Numbered from the stretch's first letter, positions 33,980 to 45,664 are shown. The stretch: 64,000 nucleotides of DNA from Cephalopachus bancanus (GCA_027257055.1 JAPVLO010000382.1:1116001-1180000), one strand, 5' to 3'. Made by a program: numbers and translations. Notes: a model not told the origin generated them from the sequence alone.

Positions 33980-34380
33980 TTTTATTGGGAAAGTCACAGT
34001 AATTGAGTATGGCTCAGTAATTCAGTTCTTCTGGGGAATTATGTCCTAGGCCCAGATTATCTTCATAGTCTGGTCCTTATTTTCCACCATCCCACCTGCC
34101 CCCTCACACTGCCATCTTCATAATAAAAAAGGGATACCTTAAGCAAGCTTTAGCTCTATCAACAAGGCTTGTTATTAATAAAGAGAAAAAGAGAGATGGC
34201 AAAGAAACAATGACCAACAACGAATATCTACAGGGTTGAATGTGTTGCTCTCCTTCTTTCCTTTCTGAACTAACCAAATCCACAGTCTGCAAATGGGAAC
34301 CATTAGAGCCTGATACTGACATGGAAGGATTTTCCAGGTGGTTATTTCTATCTAGTTTTTTATATTCTTGATTAATAGAC
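33980..34380. other. Unique sequence, nothing recognised
   Basis: No repeat or exon recognised. A 113-codon antisense frame at 34104-34445 runs into the neighbouring MIR and has no known domain. Confidence 0.4.
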
Positions 34381-34384
34381 CTAC

Positions 34385-34590
34385 GGAAAATAATAATGCC
34401 ATTTATTGAATACTTAGTTATGTGCCAGTCACTATGCTGTGCCATTTATACACATAATCGTGTTTAATAATAAAAGCTTGTTAGAGATTGGTTACGTTAC
34501 TAGCCAAAGACCACACAAACATATGGCAAAATAAGAACTGGAACCCAGACTTGCCTGACTCCCAGGTTGATGCTTTTAACCTTAGGAGGA
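34385..34590 (-). mobile_element. MIR: MIR SINE, antisense
   Basis: CCATTTATTGAATACTTAGTTATGTGCCAGTCACTATGCTGTGCC, later GACCACACAAACATATGGCAAAATAAGAACTGGAACCCAGACTTGCCTGACTCCCAGG. Confidence 0.8.
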
Positions 34591-34734
34591 AGAAGCACTT
34601 CTCCTGGTTGCTACTGTATGGTTACTATGTGGCCAGATAATTCTGCCTGCTGCCTTAGGAGAATGCCAGAGGCAGAGCACAAATGTGTTTCTTCCCTGTC
34701 TGCCTGTCACATTTCCTGGCACATTCCCTAGTGC

Positions 34735-34910
34735 AAATAATAACAACTACTACTATTACCACTACTACCATTTACAGAGAATTATATTTTCTCAGATACT
34801 GTGCTCACTTTAAATAAGTATTTTTTCCCATTTTACAGATGAGAAAACTTAAAATTCAGAAAAGACAATAAGACCACACTAATAATCAAGATCACATTAA
34901 TAATTAAGAC
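34735..34910 (-). mobile_element. MIR: MIR SINE, antisense
   Basis: ATTTACAGAGAATTATATTTTCTCAGATACTGTGCTCAC, then CCCATTTTACAGATGAGAAAACTTAAAATTCAG. Truncated reversed MIR. Confidence 0.7.
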
Positions 34911-34914
34911 CTCA

Positions 34915-35690
34915 CCAATTAAACTAACATATGAGACTAACTTGTGCAGAACCTCCTACTCTTTCAAAGCCCAAACAAAAAGTAGCTTCTTTAAATTAGA
35001 AAAACATGTCTTAAAAAAAAAAGACCAGATAATGTTCAATAGAAATAAGATAAGACACTACGATCTGGCAAAAGTAAGTAGGTCAGTGCCAAGTTGAAGA
35101 GTGTTTAGACACAAGGCAACCGGGGAGGTGCCTTATATAAGCCACGTTCAATCTGAATGAAAATAAAAATAGGCAGGAATGTCCAGAGGGGTGTTGTCTC
35201 CTTTTGCCCCACGCATTTTTGCTAGGCACACAGCATAGTGGTTAAAAGCACCAGACACACATTAAAGAATCTATAAATATTCGATTTGATGATTTTCTCT
35301 ATCAAAATGATAAGTTGAATCAAATGATTCATTTGTAATTAAATAAGTCAAAAGGGGAAACTGTCAACTATCCACTTCCTGTTAGGTAGCATAAACAAAG
35401 AGGAATATGTTAGGATGTTGAAATTTTTTCCTTTTTTGTCTGATATAAAACCTGTGAAGACATAACTATGGCCCTGCTTTTGTTCAAGAAATCCACAGAT
35501 GTGCTTTACAAAAGACAATGTATGTACAAACATTTTTTAATTGAAGAATAATTTCACAAGTCTTGGAGTCTGTGAAGATCTCACACGATGCATCCCCAAA
35601 TCATGTAACAGCCTTATTTCTCATCAACTACCCTAAAGGACACCTGCACATTATTTATAGGATCCAAACAGGCATACTTCATCACTCCTG
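34915..35690. other. Unique sequence, nothing recognised
   Basis: ATCAAGATCAC/ATTAATTAAGAC short repeats near 34883-34910 adjoin the MIR. The rest is unrecognised. Confidence 0.4.
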
Positions 35691-36820
35691 TGATGTTTTC
35701 ATGATGTTCCCATGCTAAGATGTTATTTCCCTTTCTTTATTTGTTGAATCTGTTCATATGTCAAGAACACTTGTAACTATCTTTCCTTTATAACTCCTTT
35801 TCAAATATGCTGAAGAAAATATAAGCATCTTAGAGTTCCCTTTCTTTATTATGATGGGATATACATATCAAAAGTTAATAAAACATTTATGTACATTGCT
35901 CCAAATAATTCTAAATCAAATACTATTGCTAACACCCAGATTTTTTTTAAAAAGCATATTATAGCTGCCCCCAAAATGCTCCTCTGTGCCCTTCCCTTGT
36001 AACCTTTTCCTTCACCAATAAGGGAAACCACCAGCTTACTGCATATTGTAATAATCATAATCTCCTTTTCCTTATCATTTTCACATAATGGCACATCCCT
36101 AAATAGTATGTTTAGTTGTTTTTTTTATAACCTTACATGAACAGAACAATACAAATGGATTATTTCCCCTCTTGCTTCTGTTACTCTATATCATATTTCT
36201 GATGGTGGCCATGTTTCTGGGTGCAGCTATGGTTCATGTACCTTAATTGGATAGACTGTCCTATTCTGTGATTATACTTCAATTTCCTTATTTACATTAG
36301 AATGTAGGTAAGACCTGTAGGTTGACTCCAACTTGGGACTATCCTGCCCCAAATTCTTGTCTAAGAACTCTGGTACAACAATGCATGAAGTTCTCTAAGA
36401 TTCAAATTTAATAGACAACACCAAACCATTTTTCCAAATTGGCCCAATTACACTTCCACAAGCAGTGTAACAGTATTCCCCTTATTCTATATTCTCACTA
36501 ACATTCAATACTGTCAAGTTTAAAAAATTTTGTAATCAATCTGTTGAGTATATAGTGGCAACTTAAAGTGGTTTTAATTTGTATTCCTTTGCTTCCTGAT
36601 AAGGTTGAACATATTTTCATGTGTTTATTTGTCATCTGGGTATCCTCTTCTGAGAAGGGACTGTGTGCCCATTTTACTGCTGAGTTATCTCCCTTATTTA
36701 TGTCTATTTGCACAAGAATATTCATTTCTTTATATATTATGGATACTTTAGATACAAACAGATATGTTAGAGACAGTCCTGCATATATTTTGGATATACA
36801 TTTCTTTATAAAATCTAAAT

Positions 36821-36974
36821 CAGTGTGTTCCAGTCCATTATGGTATCCAGTAGCCACATGAGGCTACTGAGCATTTGAAATGTGGCTAGTGAGAGCAAAG
36901 AACAGCTTTTTAAGTTGTTTATTTAAATTTAAATAGCCACAAGTAGCTATTGACTACCATATTGGACGCTACAA
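36821..36974 (-). mobile_element. hAT (Charlie-type) MITE
   Basis: CAGTGTGTTCCAGTCCATTATGGTATCCAGTAGCCACATGAGGCTACTGAGCATTTGAAATGTGGCTAGTG, ending ATTGGACGCTACAA. It is an internally palindromic family also seen at 55126. It sits inside the ancient L1. Confidence 0.85.
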
Positions 36975-37633
36975 TACTAAATATGAGTCTTTTGTCAGCT
37001 TTATATCTTATAAATATATTTTCCCATCCTGTGATCCGTCTTTTCATTATCTTGATGGTCTTATTTGATAAACAAATGCTACAAATTTAATATTGCTGAA
37101 TGTATCATACTTGTCCTTTACTGTTAGAAGTATTCGCTTTATATAAAAAATACTTTCCTACTCTTAAGTTCATGAGCTATTCTTCTAGCCTCTAGAGTGT
37201 TTTACTTTTCATATTTACATTTTAAATCCACCTGTAATGATTTTTGCATATGCCGTGAAGTGAGAAATGTACTTCTTGTTTTTATATAGACACTCAATTT
37301 TTACTAATTATTTTTTAAGTATAGTTTATTTAAAAAGTAAATTGGGGATAGAGAGTGATAGAGGAGATTCACCTCCTCAAGGCAGGGGAGGGGGCCAAAG
37401 CTAGGAAACATGATGGCCATAACTCAAAGAGCCTCATAGATGAACCAGAGTTTAACAAAGCAATGGCTTTGTTAAAAATCTATCTTTTCTCCCACCAATC
37501 TGCCATGCATTTCTATCATTTATCAAGTATCTATAAAAGTGGGGCTCTGTTTCAGAAACTTTATTCCATTTCATTGATATATTTGTATATTTTTGCAAAA
37601 ATATACCATTAAGCTTTAAAATAGACATTGACA

Positions 37634-37905
37634 GGCCAGGCTTGGTGGCTCAGCATGTAATACCAGCACTTTCGAGGCGAGTGGATTGCCAGAGCTCGAG
37701 GGTTCAAGACCCACCTGGGCAACTTGACGAGACCTCTCTCTACAATAAATCAAAGGTGTGGTAGCACGCTTGTAGTTCTGGCTACTTGGAAGGCTGAGGC
37801 GGAAGGATCGCCAGAGTCCAGTAGGTTGAGGCTGCAGTGGCCGGGAGCACGCCACTGCACTCTAGTCTGGGCGATAGAGTGAGACTCAAAATAAATAAAT
37901 AAATA
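37634..37905 (+). mobile_element. Alu: Alu, lineage-specific type, decayed
   Basis: GGCCAGGCTTGGTGGCTCAGCATGTAATACC start, CAATAAATCAAAGG linker with a deletion, right arm GTAGGTTGAGGCTGCAGTGGCCGGGAGC, tail (AAAT)n. A probable TSD of AAAATAGACATTGACA and AAAATAAGCATTGATA (14 of 16) flanks it. Confidence 0.9.
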
Positions 37906-38735
37906 CATATAAATAAAATAAGCATTGATATCTAGTAGAGAAGTTTATCTCATCTTGATCTTTCTCTTCAAGAGAGTCTCAACTATCCTTAGCTGTTTGC
38001 AATTTTAAGTTAATTTCAGAATCTATTTGTTAAATTCTCCAAGAGTAAAAAATCTGTTGTACTTTTATTTGAATTAAATTTAGTATTACATTATTTGTGA
38101 ATGAGTTAATAGCTTGAAAATGCAATCTTCCAATAGGTAAGTACAACATTTCTCTCCCTCTATTTAGTTTATAGTGTTTCATATTATACTATGTGGTCTT
38201 TGCAGATACATTTTAAAAAATAAGGGATTATCTCTTTTTTAGTCTTTGAAAGAGTTTACATAAGAGTAACACTTTTCTTCCTTTAATAGTTGACAAGACC
38301 TACCAATGAGGCCAAGTATGGTACATTTTTTAAAAGAATATTTCTTTTAATAACAAGTGTGTTAATGATCTTAATCATTGGGTTTTCTTTTTTTTAAGAT
38401 GTGGGGTACAATTCAGGGTTAGGTATACAAATGTTCATTATGCAGGTACCCTTGTTGATGAGGTATGTCCCTCCCTCCCCTGGAAGTTTCCCTCAACTGC
38501 CAATCCCACCCCCATCCCCTTTCCTATTACTGTCAATTCCTTTCTTAAAGTAGTATGATAATTGTTCAAAGTCTGCTTATGAGTGAGAATATATGATACT
38601 CTGTTCTTTGTTTCTGTGATAGATCACTGAGTATGATAGACACTAAATCCATCCATCCAAGTTTCTGCAAAGTCCACATGTTTGTCCTTCTTTATGGCTG
38701 CATAATACTCCATTGTGTACATGTACCACATTTTT

Positions 38736-38763
38736 GTTGTTGTTGTTGTTGTTGTTGTTGTTG
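38736..38763. repeat. (TTG)n microsatellite in Alu tail
   Basis: About nine GTT units form the tail of the antisense Alu. Confidence 0.95.
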
Positions 38764-39035
38764 AGTTGGAGTCTCACTCTTTCGCCCAGACTGGAGTGCA
38801 GTGGCCGCTCCCGGCCACCGCAGCCTCAACCTGCTGGGCTCTGGCGATCCTTCCGCCTCAGCTTTCCGAGTAGCCGGAATTACAGATGCGCGCTACCACA
38901 CCCGTCTAATTTTTGATTTATTGTAGAGATGAGGTCTCGCTGCCCAGACAGGTCTCGAACCCGCAGGCTCAGGCAATTCACTCACCTCGGCCTCCCAAAG
39001 GCGCGGGATTACAGGCTGAGCCACCGAGCCCGGCT
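38736..39035 (-). mobile_element. Alu: Alu, lineage-specific type, antisense, in L1
   Basis: (TTG)9-like tail, then GAGTTGGAGTCTCACTCTTTCGCCC, ending GGCTGAGCCACCGAGCCCGGCT. A perfect 16-nt TSD CATGTACCACATTTTT lies at 38720-38735 and 39036-39051. The unusual (CAA)n tail on the Alu strand is a microsatellite seed. Confidence 0.97.
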
Positions 39036-41434
39036 CATGTACCACATTTTTAAAATCCAGTCCAGCTTCCATGGGCAGCGTGGTTGGTTCCATGTTTTTG
39101 CTATTGTGAATAGAGCTGCAACAAACATGCATGTACAGGTATCTTTTTGTAGACTGATTCGAGTTTCTATAGGTATATTCCCAATAAGGGAATTGCTGGG
39201 TCATATGGAAAGTCAATTTCTAGTTCTTTCAGAAATCACCACACTGTCTTCCAAAGAGGTTGCACTAGTTTGCATTCCCAACAGCAGTGTAGAAGTGTTC
39301 CTTTTTATTGATTTTCTATGTATTTGTGACCAATATTGGTGAGTTGTATTTTCTAGTGAGTTTTCTGTTTCAACTGAATTTTCAAGTTAATAAACATAAA
39401 ATTTTTATAATAGTTTCTTATCTTTTTACTTCATGTAGCATTTTGAGTAATGTCCCCATTTTTATTCCTTAAATCATTTGTATCTTATATCATTTTTTTT
39501 GTTAACCAGTTTTGCAAGAGGTTTATAAGTGTGTAAGTTTTTTCTTTTTTGAATTTTTTAAAGTTTTTTTTAATCTTTAGACTTTGTGAATATTTTATAT
39601 GTTTGTCATCAATTTCTTTTATTTCTATTCTTTCCTTGATTATTTTCTACCTTTGGTACTCTTCGATTATTTTATTCCCCTTCTAACTTCATGAGTCATT
39701 GTCTAGTTTATTATTTTTCAGTTTTTCTTGTTTTAAATATAGGCTATAAAGACCATAAATTTCCCACTAAGGACTATTTTATTTACATTCTACATATAGT
39801 GATATGCAGCATTTTAGCTATTGTTCAATTTAAAATAGTTTCTAAACTTCTATTATGATTTCTTCTTTAACACATGAATTATTTTTCCCAAATGTATGAC
39901 ATTTGCCAATTGTCCTTTTGTTTTTTTCTTCTAGCTAAAATGCACTGTGTTCAGAAAGAAGATCTTTCTAACCTTGATTTCAGTTCCCTGAAATTCACTG
40001 AGATGTGATTTAAGTTCTGATAAATGGTCAGTTTCTTAAATGTTCCATATATATTTGGGGAAAAGATTGTATTTGGTAGCTTTTTTACCAGTGTTCTGTG
40101 TATATCTGTTATGTCAAGTTTGTTAATCAATCAGTTAAATTTTCTATTTCTATACTGATGTTTTGTCAGCCTGTTCTGTCAGTGACTGAGAGAAGTATTT
40201 TTAAGACCTTCCGTCAAATTGTGACTATTTCTATTTCTCCTTAGGCAACTGCTAATTTTGATATTATATAATTTGAAGTTTGTTACTAGGTTCATGCAAT
40301 TTTAAATGTTTACATACTCCTAATAATCTAAAACCTTAATCAATTGGATGCTCTATCTGTTTAGTCTGTTGTGTCTGATATTAATGTTGCTACATCAGTA
40401 TTACTTTGGTTAATGTTTGCATGGTATACATTTTTCCAACTTTTTATATTTACTCTGTCAATATCCTTATGTTTTAATATGTCACTTACAAACAGTTTAT
40501 TATTAGATGTTTTTAATCCAATCTGATAATTACTTTGTTAATTGGAGCATGTTTAGATACTGGACTTAAATGTATCACCATATTTTGTGTTTTCTAATTT
40601 TTTCCACCTTTCCTCTGTTTCTTTTTTCTCTCTCTTTCTTTGCCTTCTTTTGAATGTTTGAATATTTTTATTACTTTTATTTCCCACCTGCTAGTTGTCA
40701 ATTATGCACTTGGTTTCTGTTGTTTTAGTAACTATCCTAATTTATCAATGCTTAAAGTTAATTAATATTATCCTTCTCTCAGAAAATTTAAGTATCTTGG
40801 GACACTTTAACGTCCCTGCCTGGTTTACACATACATTTTTGTTGTCATGTACTTTCCCATTTTTAATTTTATCACTATTAGTAATTTTTATTGTTGTAAA
40901 TGGTTAGCAATCATTTAGGTTCACATATTCACTATTTCACTTGCTCCTCATTCCATTTTGAATCTCAGACATTTCATCTTAGGCTCATGCTCATTCTGCA
41001 TAAAGTATAATCATTATATCACACTTCCAGACTTTCAACTTTACTATAAGGTTACAATAATCAAAACAGCCTGGTATTAGTACAAGAACAGGCATACAGA
41101 CCAATGAAACAGGATAGAGATTCCGGAAGCAAAGCCTCAATTTCTCAACCAACTCATCTTTGACAAAGCTTCCACCAACAACCACTGGGAGAGGAAAACC
41201 TATTCAGTAACGGTGCTGGGAAAACTAACTGATCTCATGCAGATGATTGAAGCAGAACCCCTAGCTATCAACATACACAAAAATTAACTCTAAATGGATC
41301 AATGACCTAAATGTAAAACCTCAAACTATAAGAATCCTAGAAAATGCAGAAGACACCCTTATGGACATTGGAACTGGCAACCAATTCCTGATCAAAACCC
41401 CAAGTGCCCATACCATAAGAGATAAGATAGACAA

Positions 41435-41755
41435 GTGGGACCTCATCAGCTGACAAGCTTTTGCAAAACAAAAGAAACCATCAAGAAAGTGGGGAGACAG
41501 CCCACAGAATGGGAAAAAATATTTGCCAATTGTATATCTGACAATGGCCTAACATCTAGGATCTACAAAGAACTCAAACGCGCTGAAAGGAAAAAGAAAA
41601 CAGACCCACTAAAAAGTGCAAAAGACATGAATAAACACTTCTCAGAAGAAGATATATGGGCAGCCAACAGACACATGAAAAAGTGCTCAGCCTCTCTAAC
41701 CATCAGAGAAATGCAAATCAAAACCACACTGAGATACCACCTAATCCCCCAGTAA
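41435..41755 (+). pseudogene. L1 ORF2: L1 ORF2 remnant, 106 codons
   Basis: Open stretch that follows the C-terminal third of ORF2. Recognisable text includes [45 protein letters not shown] and [14 protein letters not shown]. An upstream stop (TGA in 'CAGCTGACAAGC') and missing EN/RT domains make it nonfunctional. Confidence 0.9.
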
Positions 41756-41784
41756 GAATGGCCATCATTAATAAAACAAACAGC

Positions 41785-42069
41785 TAGCTGGGCTCAGTGG
41801 CTCAGCCTGTAATCCCGCGCCTTTGGGAGGCTGAGGTGAGTGGATTGCCTGAGCCCGCGGGTTCGAGACCCGCCTGGGCAGCGAGACCTCATCTCTACAA
41901 CAAATAAAAAAATTAGCCGGGTGTGGTAGAGCGCACCTGTAATTCTGGCTACTCGGAAGGCTGAGGCGGAAGGATCGCCGGTGGCCGGGAGCGGCCACTG
42001 CACTCCACTCTGGGCGACGAAGTGAGACACCAACTCAAAAATAAATAAATAAATTAATTAATTAATTAA
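41785..42069 (+). mobile_element. Alu: Alu, lineage-specific type, in L1
   Basis: Start TAGCTGGGCTCAGTGGCTCAGCC, B box GGTTCGAGACC, tail (AAAT)n(TTAA)n. A short TSD including AAACAGC lies on both sides of the insert. The right arm lacks the segment between GATCGCCGG and TGGCCGGG. Confidence 0.93.
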
Positions 42070-42070
42070 A
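42022..42070. repeat. (AAAT)n / (ATTA)n tail microsatellite
   Basis: AAATAAATAAATAAATTAATTAATTAATTAA in the tail of the Alu. Confidence 0.9.
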
Positions 42071-42169
42071 AAAACAGCAACAGATGCTGGCGAGGATACG
42101 GAGAAATAGAAACATTTCTACACTGCTCGTGGGAATGCAAACTAGTTCGGCCTCTTATAGCAGTGTGGC

Positions 42170-42365
42170 TCATCTCTACAATAAATCAAAAAATCAGCCG
42201 GGGTGGTAGCGCGCGCCTGTAATTCCGGAATAATCGGAAGGCTGAGGCGGAAGGATCGCCGGAGCCCAGCAGGTCGAGGCTGCGGTGGCCGGGAGTGAAA
42301 ACTGCACTCCAGTCTGGGCGACAGAGTGAGACTCCAACTCAAAAAAAAAAAAAAGAAGAAGAAGA
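42170..42365 (+). mobile_element. Alu: Alu, 5'-truncated, in the same L1
   Basis: Begins in the left monomer at TCATCTCTACAATAAATC and keeps the right arm and A-rich (GAA)n tail. The TSD CAGTGTGGC (42161-42169 and 42366-42374) is exact. A 5'-truncated Alu is less common than a full one. Confidence 0.95.
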
Positions 42366-42748
42366 CAGTGTGGCGATTTCTGAAAGAACTAGAAGTTGAC
42401 CTTCCATATGACCCAGCAATCTCCCTAGTAGGAATAGAATATATCCAGAAAAACTCAAGTTATTCTACCAGAAAGATACCTGCACACACATGTCTGCTGT
42501 AGCTCTATTCACAATAGCAAAAACATTGAACCAACCATGCTGGACTAGATTTCTAAAATGTGGTACATATACACAATGGAGTATTATGCGGCAATAAAGA
42601 AGGACAAACATATGGACTTTGCGGCAACTTGGATGGATTTAGAGTTTATCATACTCAATTACCTATCACAGAAACAAAGAACAGAGTATCATGTGTTCTG
42701 ACTCATAAGTGGACCTTGAACAATTATCATAATACAATAAGAAAGGGA

Positions 42749-42820
42749 TTGGCAGTAGTGGGAAACTGCCAGGGGATGGGGGTGGGATTGGCAGTTAAGG
42801 GAAACTACCAGGGGAAGGAG
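42749..42820 (+). repeat. Tandem hairpin/G-run module in L1 3' UTR
   Basis: TTGGCAGTAGTGGGAAACTGCC followed by AGGGGATGGGGG, then TTGGCAGTTAAGGGAAACTACC and AGGGGAAGG. The first copy has a 6-bp stem (GGCAGT 42751-42756, ACTGCC 42765-42770). Confidence 0.8.
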
Positions 42821-42997
42821 GAGCACACCTCATCAACAAGGATACCCGCATAATGAACATTTGCATACCTAACCCTGAATTGTACCCCACATCTTAATAA
42901 AATAAAAAGTATAGCCATTAAAATATCCTTTACTGAAACATCGCTTGATGAAAATTCTAATTATTCTTTTCCTTTATTTTTAAAACTTTTACTTAAT

Positions 42998-43270
42998 TCC
43001 TTTTTTTTCTTTTGGAAACAGGGTTTCACTCTGTCACCCAGGCTGGAGTGCAGTGGCACTATCATGGCTCATCACAGACTTGAATTCCTGGACTCAAGCA
43101 ATCCTGCTGCCTCAGCCTCCCACCAAGCCTGGCCAATTTTTCTACTTTTGTAAAGACAGAGTCTCACTTTGTTTCTCAGGCTGGTCTCAAACTTCTGGCT
43201 TCAAGCTATCCTCCCCTCTCAGCCTCCCAAAGTGCTGGGATTACAGGTATAAGCCACCATGCCCAGTCTT
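42998..43270 (-). mobile_element. Alu: Alu, old J-like, antisense
   Basis: TTTTGGAAACAGGGTTTCACTCTGTCACCCAGGCTGG, ACTCAAGCAATCCTGCTGCCTCAGCC, end TACAGGTATAAGCCACCATGCCCAG. The left-arm region is shortened. It sits in the ancient L1/HAL1 block. Confidence 0.9.
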
Positions 43271-44284
43271 ACTTAATTCTTAAAAGATATTTTCACTGGT
43301 GTAGAATTCTAAATTATCAGTTATTTTCTTTCAGCACATAAAGTTTCTATTATTTTCTGGCTACTGTTGTTGCTATTGAAAAGTCAGGGTTTAGTCTGCC
43401 TGTCACTTCTTCATAATAATCTCTCATTATTCTATAATTTCTTTTAAGGTATTCTCTATATAGCTGATTTTCTGCTGTAATACTATTACATCATTTGGGG
43501 CAGAAAACATTTTGAGATATAAATTTAAAATACATTTATTTATGTTTCTTAGTATTCATTAGGCCTTTTGAATCTATGGATTTGAGTTTTTCTTCTTATA
43601 GATCTGTTCATTTATAAGTATATAAATATAAATATGGCTATTTTGAGGCTTTTTTAAGTATACACAAATTCAAAATCATTACATATTTCAGGTAAATTAA
43701 ACTTATTATTAGGTTGTGATCATAAAAGATTCTAGGCATTATTTCTTCAAATATATTGTTTCTGCCCATTTTTTTCCACCATTTTTAAAACTCTGATTGT
43801 ATGCACAGAAGATAGTGAAGAAGGTCTTTCCCTGCTGCCTTCTGTTAATTTTTCAGACGTATCTTCCAGTCTACTAATTCTTTCTTCAGCTGTATACAGA
43901 TCAACTGCTAAAACGATCATATAAGCTTTCACTTTCAGCTACAGTATTTTAATTTTTGTTCCTAGATTTCTAGTTGGTTCTTTTACACGTCTTTTAAAAT
44001 ACTTTTTATTCTTACCTGGTTCCTGGGGATATTTTAAAGCTTCCCTTTTATTTCTTTAAATGTGATAAGTGCCAAGCCTTGCTTCTGCGCTCTTCTGCCA
44101 AGCCACCAAAACTGCAGTTCAATTTCTAGTAGCAGCAAATACCACTGGGTAAATGAAACAACCCATGTCTTTCTTAGAGTTCTGCTCTATGATTCCTGTG
44201 ATTCCTGATTCCTCATTTTCTTATAACAATTTGATGCCTTTAGACAATATCCTTTGTTTTTCCCTTTCTGTCTCCTCTCTCCTC

Positions 44285-44566
44285 TCTCCTTTCCCTACTC
44301 TGTTGCCCAAGCTGGAGTGCAGTGGCACAATCACATCTCACTGCTGCCTTGACATCTTGGACTCAGACAATTCTCTCACCTCAGCCTCCTGACTATCTGG
44401 GACTACAGGCAAGCGACACCAAACCTGGCTAGTTTTTTTATTATTTTGCAGAGACAAGGTCTCACTCTGTTGCCCAGGCTAGTCTTGAACTCCTGAACTC
44501 AAGTAATCCTCCTGCCTCAGCCTCTTAAAGTGCTGGAATTACAGGGGTAAGCCACCATGCCTGGTA
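44285..44566 (-). mobile_element. Alu: Alu, old J-like, antisense
   Basis: CTCTCCTTTCCCTACTCTGTTGCCCAAGCTGGAGTGCAGTGG, TTTTTTTATTATTTTGCAGAGACAAGGTCTCAC, end AGGGGTAAGCCACCATGCCTGG. It adjoins a CTCTCCTCTCTCCT tract. Confidence 0.9.
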
Positions 44567-44569
44567 ACA

Positions 44570-44868
44570 ACATCCTTTTTATCCAGCATTTTAATTTGTA
44601 TTTTGCAGAGTGGGCTGAATAGCCACACTGCCATATTTCCATAAATGAAATGGTCTTTCTTTAGACTTCTGTCACTTAACATATTCCATCTTGTACCTGG
44701 CTTCTTAACTACAAACAAATCCACACATCCACAGGCAGTCAGGGCCTCACTTCCTTTCCTTCCATACCAAAGCTGAAAGTGCACTGGCCACTGAAGGGCA
44801 ATTATTGTATCACTCTTCTATCTCCTCTCATCTCCTTATTTTACAGTTTTACTGTATTCATTCAATTC
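44570..44868. other. Unique sequence, nothing recognised
   Basis: Short unique stretch between an Alu and an L1. Nothing recognised. Confidence 0.4.
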
Positions 44869-44869
44869 C

Positions 44870-45661
44870 AAGAACAACTTTTTTTTAAATTAAATTTTAT
44901 TTTACTACAGAGATGTGGCGTACAAGTAAGAATTACCTACACAAGGAAACTGCATGCAGGTGTAGTTTGGGCCTCCAACTGACCCTCACGCCCCTGGTAC
45001 ATAATCAAGTACTCTTTGTGTCATTACGTGCCCCTCCCTACTTCCCCCCCTCCCCAGCAGTGTCCAGGCTGCCGATCCTTCCTTTGTGCTAAACTGATTA
45101 ATGTTCAGGTCCCACTTATGAGTGAGACCATGTGGTATTCAGTTCTTTGCGGCTGTGGTAGATCATTAAATATGATGGAGTCTCCAACTCCATCCAATTT
45201 GCTGCAGATTCCATGATTTTGATTTTCTTTATGGCTGCATAATATTCCCTTGTGTATATGCACCACATTTTATTTATCCAGTCCACTTTCAATGGACAGT
45301 AGGGTTGGTTCCATGTTTTTGTGAATAGTGCGGCAACAAACCTGCATGTGCAGGTGTCTTTTTTGTAGAACGATTTATGTTCCTCCAAATATATTCCCAG
45401 GATAGGGATTGCTGGATCGTACAGAAGGTCAATTTTTAATTCTTTTGGGAATTGCCACACTGTTTTCCACCAGCAGTGTAGAAGCAGTCCCTTTGCACCC
45501 ATGCCAGCATCTGTGGGTTTTTTGATTTATTGATGATGGCCATTCTTACTGGAGTTAGGTGGTATCTCATTGTAGTTTTGATATGCATTTTTTCTGATGA
45601 TTAGTGAGGCTGAGCATTTTTTCATGTATCTGTTGGCTGCTTGTATCAAAAACAACTTTTT
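44870..45661 (-). mobile_element. L1: 5'-truncated L1, antisense
   Basis: Body 44884-45647. Left end AAATTAAATTTTATTTTACTACAGAG is the 3' end complement. The rest is ORF2 in reverse (ATGGCTGCATAATATTCCCTTGTGTATATG). TSD AAGAACAACTTTTT (44870-44883) and AAAAACAACTTTTT (45648-45661), 13 of 14 matching. The 3' UTR differs from the GGGGTACA type at 38389. Confidence 0.95.
45116..45502 (-). pseudogene. L1 ORF2: L1 ORF2 C-terminal remnant, 128 codons
   Basis: Reads through the ORF2 C-terminal region: KELKIDLLYDPAIPILGIY, TWNQPYCPLKVDWINKMW, CIYTREYYAAIKKIK and WMELETPSYLM. It is only the last part of the protein, truncated at the insertion point, without EN or RT domains. Confidence 0.92.
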
Positions 45662-45664
45662 AGA

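Larger units (their letters stand above)
38389..39306 (-). mobile_element. L1: 5'-truncated L1, antisense, containing an Alu
   Basis: Starts AAGATGTGGGGTACAATTCAGGGTTAGG (complement of the 3' UTR end) and runs to GCATTCCCAACAGCAGTGTAG in ORF2. Probable TSD ATTGGGTTTTCT and ATTGATTTTCT. The A-tail complement is a T-run at 38386-38396. An Alu splits it at 38736-39035. It lies inside the ancient L1 block. Confidence 0.92.
41019..42905 (+). mobile_element. L1: 5'-truncated L1 with two Alu inserts
   Basis: Starts in ORF2 at CACACTTCCAGACTTTCAACTTTACTATAAGG and ends in the 3' UTR with CTTAATAAAATAAA. Flanks: AAAGTATAATCATTATA (41002-41018) and AAAGTATAGCCATTAAA (42906-42922), 14 of 17, a decayed TSD. 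Alus occupy 41785-42069 and 42170-42365. It sits inside the ancient L1 block. Confidence 0.95.
35695..44200 (-). mobile_element. L1: Deeply nested ancient L1/HAL1 block
   Basis: A T-rich plus strand reads as antisense old L1/HAL1 from 3' (left) to 5' (right). Left pieces match the ORF2 C-terminal end (CAAGCAGTGTAACAGTATTCC, GTTGAACATATTTTCATGTG). Right pieces match ORF1/5' sequence (CGTATCTTCCAGTCTACTAATTCTTTCTTCAGCTGT at 43857-43892). At least six younger insertions interrupt it, listed separately. Divergence is high and no frame is open. It may be two adjacent L1M/HAL1 elements rather than one. Confidence 0.7.

Noticed and set aside
36498..36857. 119-codon antisense frame
   Set aside because: It lies in an ancient L1 and runs into a hAT MITE.
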